Below are positions 6,902 through 9,940 of a stretch of DNA of 9,940 bases, in pieces. Location of the stretch: assembly GCA_028717405.1 (NCBI GenBank), contig JAQUNY010000049.1, positions 1 through 9,940 of the forward strand, read 5' to 3'. The stretch's first letter is position 1; each line of letters begins with the position of its first letter. This DNA is from Eubacteriales bacterium. GTDB lineage: Bacteria > Bacillota > Clostridia > JAQUNY01. The position numbers were made by a program, and so were the translations under genes. The notes below the pieces were generated by a model. The model saw only the letters and a list, made by a program, of their open reading frames with translations. It was not told the origin of the DNA and ran no database searches.

Positions 6902-8614
6902 TCAGCCGTCTGTGTCTCTTATAAAATCCAGATTCCTCTTCCATTTTTCATCATCAGTTTTGTTAAAATCGGTCCTGTAATGCGCTCCCCTGCTTTCCTC
7001 CCTCATAAGGGCCGCCCTGGTCACTATCATAGCCAACAGCAGTTTGTTTTCCACCTCAACTTCGTCGATCCCTTCATGGCGGGCTCCCGAGTATTTCTCC
7101 CAAAGCTTCGTAATATCAGCCATAGCACTTGCAAGGCTCTCACCGGATCTTATAATGCCGACCTTTTCCGTCATCAGGCTCCTTATTGTGGCCCTTGCCG
7201 ACAAATGATCGTCCTCAAGCTTCTTCCTTGGCGTTTTGTAGCTGATGTCGGCGCCTCTCGTACGTGTTTTGCCCCTTACCTCGACTGATGGCTTTCCTGC
7301 GTCACATTCACTGCGATCCTTGAGGATGGCGCTGACCTCACTCCCTATCTTATGGCCGAACACAAGCCCTTCGAGCAGAGAATTGCTTGCCAGCCTGTTA
7401 GCTCCGTGTATCCCCGTACACGCCGCTTCGCCACAGGCATAAAACCCTTTGATCCGGGTCCTTCCATATATATCAGTCTTTATGCCTCCCATGCAGTAAT
7501 GCTCTGCGGGCGCAACAGGTATCATGTCCTTCGAAATATCAATGCCGTAGCTCATGCATGTCCTGTAAATATTCGGGAATCTTGCCTCCAGATATTTTTT
7601 CTCCTTGAAGGTTATATCAAGGTAAACTTCAGGCGAATCCGTTTTCTTCATCTCTTCGAATATTGCTCTGGTAACAATATCCCGCGGAGCCAGCTCTGCT
7701 TTTTCGTGATATGCGGGCATGAAGCGCCTGCCGTACTTGTTTCTGAGTATCGCGCCTTCGCCTCTCACGGCTTCTGAGATCAGAAAGGATTCATTCTCAG
7801 GATGATGAAGGACTGTGGGATGGAACTGCACAAACTCCATGTCCGTGAGTACGGCCCCGGCCCTGTAGGCCATGCACAGGCCATCTCCCGTGGCTATCTC
7901 AGGATTGGTCGTATGCCTGTACAGACGGCCGAAACCCCCTGCGGCACATATCACTACGCCCGAGTAATAGGCTTTGTACGCGCCCTTGTCTTCATCATAT
8001 GCAAGCACCCCTATACACCGGTCATCTTCATCTTCAGTGAGGATGTCTATTACAAATGTCCTTTCAAATATTTCGACATTCTTTTTTGTTCTGACAACAG
8101 AGATAAGCTTGTCGCATACTTCCTTGCCAGTGGTATCCCCTGCATGTATTATCCTGTTCATACTGTGCGCGGCTTCTCTCGTTAGGGCCAGCTCACCCTT
8201 GCTGCCCTGGTCAAAGTTGACCCCGTATTTACACAGCTGCCGGATGTTTTTCTGGGCTTCGTTAACAAGCACCCAGACGCTTTCTTCATTGCAGATGCCT
8301 GCCCCGGCGCTTATAGTATCGTTGAAATGAAGCTCCGGTGAATCCTTCTTGTCAAGGGACACCGCAATGCCTCCCTGAGCAAGTACGGAATTGCTTATTT
8401 CTATGGTCTGCTTCGTCAGGATCGCAATGTCATACTCAGGCGAAATATCCAGCGCGGTATATACGCCGGCGATACCACTGCCAATAATTACAACATCATG
8501 ATGCTCCTGCTCAATTTCCCTGGTGTCGAAATCCACCGCGTACCGGTTACATTTAAGACCTTTTATCATTTTTTGCATATGTCCATATCCGCCGCTCAAT
8601 ACCCGACCGCCCAT
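6902..8614 (-). CDS. nadB: L-aspartate oxidase
   Basis: NadB is a cytoplasmic FAD enzyme that oxidises L-aspartate to iminoaspartate, which NadA uses at once. Motifs, numbered from the longest frame: FAD-binding GSGIAG (45-50), NSVLAQGGIA (75-84), TGDG (242-245), EFVQFHPT (260-267), RGEGA (284-288), APRDIV (309-314), EHY (371-373) and GEAACTGIHGANRLASNSLLEG (395-416, split here only for description). The C-terminal helical domain includes SRGAHYRTDF (541-550). These motifs, including the N-S-L-L-E signature and SRG, favour aspartate oxidase over fumarate reductase or succinate dehydrogenase. The start is uncertain. The ATG at 8614 has no ribosome binding site and lies beside a hairpin (8615-8638). 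ATGs at 8578 or 8569 give an N-terminus (MIKGLKCNRYAVDF) more like clostridial relatives. The gene starts 100 nt or more after nadA. Confidence 0.96.
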   Translation of the reverse strand: MGGRVLSGGYGHMQKMIKGLKCNRYAVDFDTREIEQEHHDVVIIGSGIAGVYTALDISPEYDIAILTKQTIEISNSVLAQGGIAVSLDKKDSPELHFNDTISAGAGICNEESVWVLVNEAQKNIRQLCKYGVNFDQGSKGELALTREAAHSMNRIIHAGDTTGKEVCDKLISVVRTKKNVEIFERTFVIDILTEDEDDRCIGVLAYDEDKGAYKAYYSGVVICAAGGFGRLYRHTTNPEIATGDGLCMAYRAGAVLTDMEFVQFHPTVLHHPENESFLISEAVRGEGAILRNKYGRRFMPAYHEKAELAPRDIVTRAIFEEMKKTDSPEVYLDITFKEKKYLEARFPNIYRTCMSYGIDISKDMIPVAPAEHYCMGGIKTDIYGRTRIKGFYACGEAACTGIHGANRLASNSLLEGLVFGHKIGSEVSAILKDRSECDAGKPSVEVRGKTRTRGADISYKTPRKKLEDDHLSARATIRSLMTEKVGIIRSGESLASAMADITKLWEKYSGARHEGIDEVEVENKLLLAMIVTRAALMREESRGAHYRTDFNKTDDEKWKRNLDFIRDTDG

Positions 8615-8689
8615 CAGCTGGAAATGGCAGCCAGTCTGCTTTCCCTGATTGATCCCGGCATTTTTTCATTACTTATAATGTTACTATAT

Positions 8690-8719
8690 TTAGCTCAGCT
8701 TAGCTCAGCTTAACTTAGC
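8690..8719. repeat. Three 10-bp tandem repeats across the nadA stop codon
   Basis: TTAGCTCAGC occurs twice in a row (8690-8699, 8700-8709), followed by TTAACTTAGC (8710-8719, two changes). The third unit includes the nadA stop codon (8715-8717). Each unit carries AGCT-type self-complementary sequence, so the array can fold in several registers. It probably arose by replication slippage; a role in the nadA-nadB junction is not shown. Confidence 0.75.
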
Positions 8720-9626
8720 TTATCGACAGCATCCTGTCAAGGGCTTTATAAGCTTTATCACGTATCGCTTCGTCAACTTCTATTTTATACCGCATTTCTT
8801 TCAATGAATAATATACGCTCTCAAGCGTGGTTTTCTTCATATTCACGCAGACAAGCCCCTGAGACAAAAGATAAAACTGCTTATCAGGATTGTCCTTCTT
8901 CAGCTTGTACAGCACGCCCATTTCGGTCCCTATAATGAATTTTTTCTCTTTTGATTTTGCCGCATAATCGATTATCTGCTTTGTACTGCCTGTAAAATCA
9001 GCAAGTTCAACGACCTCCGGGCGGCATTCCGGATGGACAAGTACCTTTGCCTCCGGCTGCGCCTTTCTTGCCTTCTCGACATCGGTTTTCCTGACCTTGT
9101 GATGGGTGCTGCAAAATCCATGCCAGGGTATTATGTTCTTTTCCGGGAGCTGTTTTGCCACATAATTGGCCAGATTCTGATCAGGTACGAATATAATATC
9201 CTTTTCCTTCATTGATGACGTTACTTTTACAGCGTTTGAGGATGTACAGCAGATGTCAGATTCAGCCTTAACTGCCGCTGATGAGTTGATGTAGCATACT
9301 ACCGCTGCGCCGGGATATTTCCGTCTGGCCTCCCTTAAGCCTCCTGCGTCAACCATCTCAGCCATCGGACAGCCGGCGTCGGCTTCGGGAAGAAGCACTG
9401 TTTTTGCAGGCGATAAAATCTTTGCGCTTTCGGCCATAAAATGTACGCCGCAAAATACTATGATCTCAAAGTCAGTTTTTGCACAGTATCTGCTCAAGGC
9501 AAGCGAATCGCCCACGATATCAGCAATTTCCTGTATCTCGTCTATCTGATAGTTATGCGCGACAATCAGGGCGTTTTTTTCCTTTTTCATTTCGGATATC
9601 CCTCTTTTTAAAGCAGAGAGGTCCAT
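8715..9626 (-). CDS. nadA: Quinolinate synthase (4Fe-4S enzyme)
   Basis: NadA condenses iminoaspartate with dihydroxyacetone phosphate to quinolinate. It uses a 4Fe-4S cluster with one open iron site. The 303-residue length fits the compact NadA type. The three cluster cysteines are expected at C86 (DAGCPMAE), C172 (GFCSTHH) and C260 (GLVCVNM), one in each of the three pseudo-repeat domains. Other conserved elements are AHNYQ (23-27), CYINSS (111-116), CTSSNA (127-132), HPEC (198-201), TGST (212-215) and GTEMGVLYKL (233-242). No key residue is missing. AAGG lies 7 nt before the ATG, a modest ribosome binding site. It is the first gene of the nad cluster, behind a promoter overlapped by a palindrome. 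The cluster is oxygen sensitive, which suits an anaerobe but does not prove one. Confidence 0.97.
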   Translation of the reverse strand: MDLSALKRGISEMKKEKNALIVAHNYQIDEIQEIADIVGDSLALSRYCAKTDFEIIVFCGVHFMAESAKILSPAKTVLLPEADAGCPMAEMVDAGGLREARRKYPGAAVVCYINSSAAVKAESDICCTSSNAVKVTSSMKEKDIIFVPDQNLANYVAKQLPEKNIIPWHGFCSTHHKVRKTDVEKARKAQPEAKVLVHPECRPEVVELADFTGSTKQIIDYAAKSKEKKFIIGTEMGVLYKLKKDNPDKQFYLLSQGLVCVNMKKTTLESVYYSLKEMRYKIEVDEAIRDKAYKALDRMLSIS

Positions 9627-9628
9627 AT

Positions 9629-9652
9629 TCAGCCTTCTTTCTTTGAAGCCAT
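9629..9652 (-). other. Possible 7-codon upstream ORF before nadA
   Basis: ATG at 9652 opens MASKKEG and ends with TGA (9631-9629), 2 nt before the nadA ATG. It contains the AAGG ribosome binding site of nadA. It has no ribosome binding site of its own and would begin only about 10 nt into the transcript, so translation is doubtful. Confidence 0.15.
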
Positions 9653-9666
9653 GATTATTTATTGTG

Positions 9667-9683
9667 TCAAGTATAATACTTGA
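9667..9683. promoter_or_regulatory. Perfect 17-bp palindrome, candidate operator of the nad operon
   Basis: TCAAGTAT-A-ATACTTGA is a perfect palindrome with 8-bp arms about a single central base (9675). It covers the -10 element of the nadA promoter and half of its spacer, the position expected for a repressor site. NAD-biosynthesis operons in Bacillota are often repressed by NiaR (YrxA) in response to niacin. I cannot confirm that this sequence matches the NiaR motif, and the regulator gene is not in the window. Confidence 0.55.
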
Positions 9684-9698
9684 AGTTTGTTTTGTAAA
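9670..9698 (-). promoter_or_regulatory. Predicted sigma-A promoter of nadA-nadB-nadC
   Basis: Minus strand: -35 TTTACA (9698-9693, 5 of 6), 17-bp spacer, -10 TATACT (9675-9670, 5 of 6). The predicted start near 9663 gives a leader of about 37 nt before nadA. No other good promoter is seen ahead of nadB or nadC, so the three genes are probably one transcript. Confidence 0.65.
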
Positions 9699-9714
9699 GC
9701 TTCAGAAAAGGGGT

Positions 9715-9871
9715 GAGACAGGGGACGGTTCTGTGTCTTGCCGCTGTGAAACAGTGGGACAGGGGACGGTTCTGTTTCTTGCCGCTGTGAAACAGTGGGA
9801 CAGGGCGTGACAGTGGGACGGTTCGCCTGGGTTCCGTGAGACAGTAAGACAGGGGACGGTTCTGTGTCTTA
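9715..9871. repeat. REP-like intergenic repeat array, 41-bp period
   Basis: The core GACAGGGGACGGTTCTGTGT followed by CTT appears at 9717-9739, 9758-9780 (one G to T change) and 9848-9870. The first two copies, and the start of a third at 9799, are spaced exactly 41 bp. Each 41-bp unit also holds CCGCTGT-GAA-ACAGTGG, a 7-bp hairpin with one G-T pair (9741-9757 in the first). Between 9799 and 9847 the array is scrambled, with a partial GTGGGACGGTTC at 9814-9824. From memory, GACAGGGGACGGTTC-type elements are dispersed in many Clostridia and some other bacteria and are often linked with REP-associated Y1 (IS200-like) transposases; none is visible here. Confidence 0.75.
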
Positions 9872-9940
9872 TCAGGCGCTGCTAACCTTCACCTTAGGCT
9901 TGAGGCCCACTTATGTTATTACCTGGCATCAACGCCTGAA
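9872..9940. other. Unassigned right-edge sequence with a 7-bp inverted repeat
   Basis: TCAGGCG (9872-9878) recurs inverted as CGCCTGA (9933-9939), directly after the last REP-like core. Two plus-strand frames are open and a minus-strand frame ends in TAA at about 9896-9898, but all are too short to call. It could be an end of a mobile element, or the tail of a gene lying beyond the window. Confidence 0.2.

Noticed and set aside
6032..7288. Long plus-strand open frame of 418 codons antisense to nadC and nadB
   Set aside because: It is a shadow of two firmly identified genes. Its translation is Ser/Pro-rich without domain features and there is no ribosome binding site.
9715..9871. 41-bp periodic repeats as a possible CRISPR array
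   Set aside because: The intervening segments are themselves repeated rather than unique spacers, the units contain internal hairpins, and no cas genes are present.
9896..9940. Possible C-terminus of a minus-strand gene at the right edge
   Set aside because: Only about 14 codons are visible (ending NNISGPQA), with nothing recognisable.

Overview
The window is bacterial, moderate in GC, and every recognised protein gene lies on the minus strand. An SLH-domain surface protein with SbsA-like Ig modules, strong AGGAGG-type ribosome binding sites, a clostridial-style nadA-nadB-nadC order and 41-bp GACAGGGGACGGTTC repeats together suggest a Clostridia-like member of the Bacillota (perhaps Peptococcaceae-related). 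This is inference from family resemblance; no rRNA or other phylogenetic marker is present.

Layout from left to right. 1-1718: the N-terminal 572 codons of a multi-spanning O-antigen ligase/polymerase-like membrane protein, cut by the left edge, with its own promoter upstream. About 1918-1946: a strong intrinsic terminator closing the next gene. 2005-5403: a secreted 1132-residue S-layer-type protein (signal peptide, SLH region, two helical repeats, about seven Ig-like modules), driven by a near-consensus promoter at 5544-5572 through a leader of about 134 nt that contains a stable hairpin. 5573-6018: an AT-rich stretch without a convincing gene but with a tight cluster of DnaA-box-like 9-mers. 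6019-9626: nadC, nadB and nadA, a complete de novo aspartate-to-nicotinate-mononucleotide branch of NAD synthesis, transcribed in the order nadA, nadB, nadC from a promoter at 9670-9698 that is overlapped by a perfect 17-bp palindrome. 9715-9871: REP-like repeats with a 41-bp period. 9872-9940: unassigned.

Functionally there are two blocks. The nad genes turn L-aspartate and dihydroxyacetone phosphate into quinolinate (NadB then NadA) and then nicotinate mononucleotide (NadC). The envelope block pairs an abundant cell-surface protein with a glycan ligase/polymerase-like enzyme that could act on a surface polysaccharide or on protein glycosylation; their link is only adjacency and shared strand, because a terminator separates them.

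I found no clear new enzyme system. The points most worth a second look are the DnaA-box cluster far from any recognisable replication gene, the palindrome sitting on the nad promoter, the structured S-layer leader, and the repeat array at the right edge.
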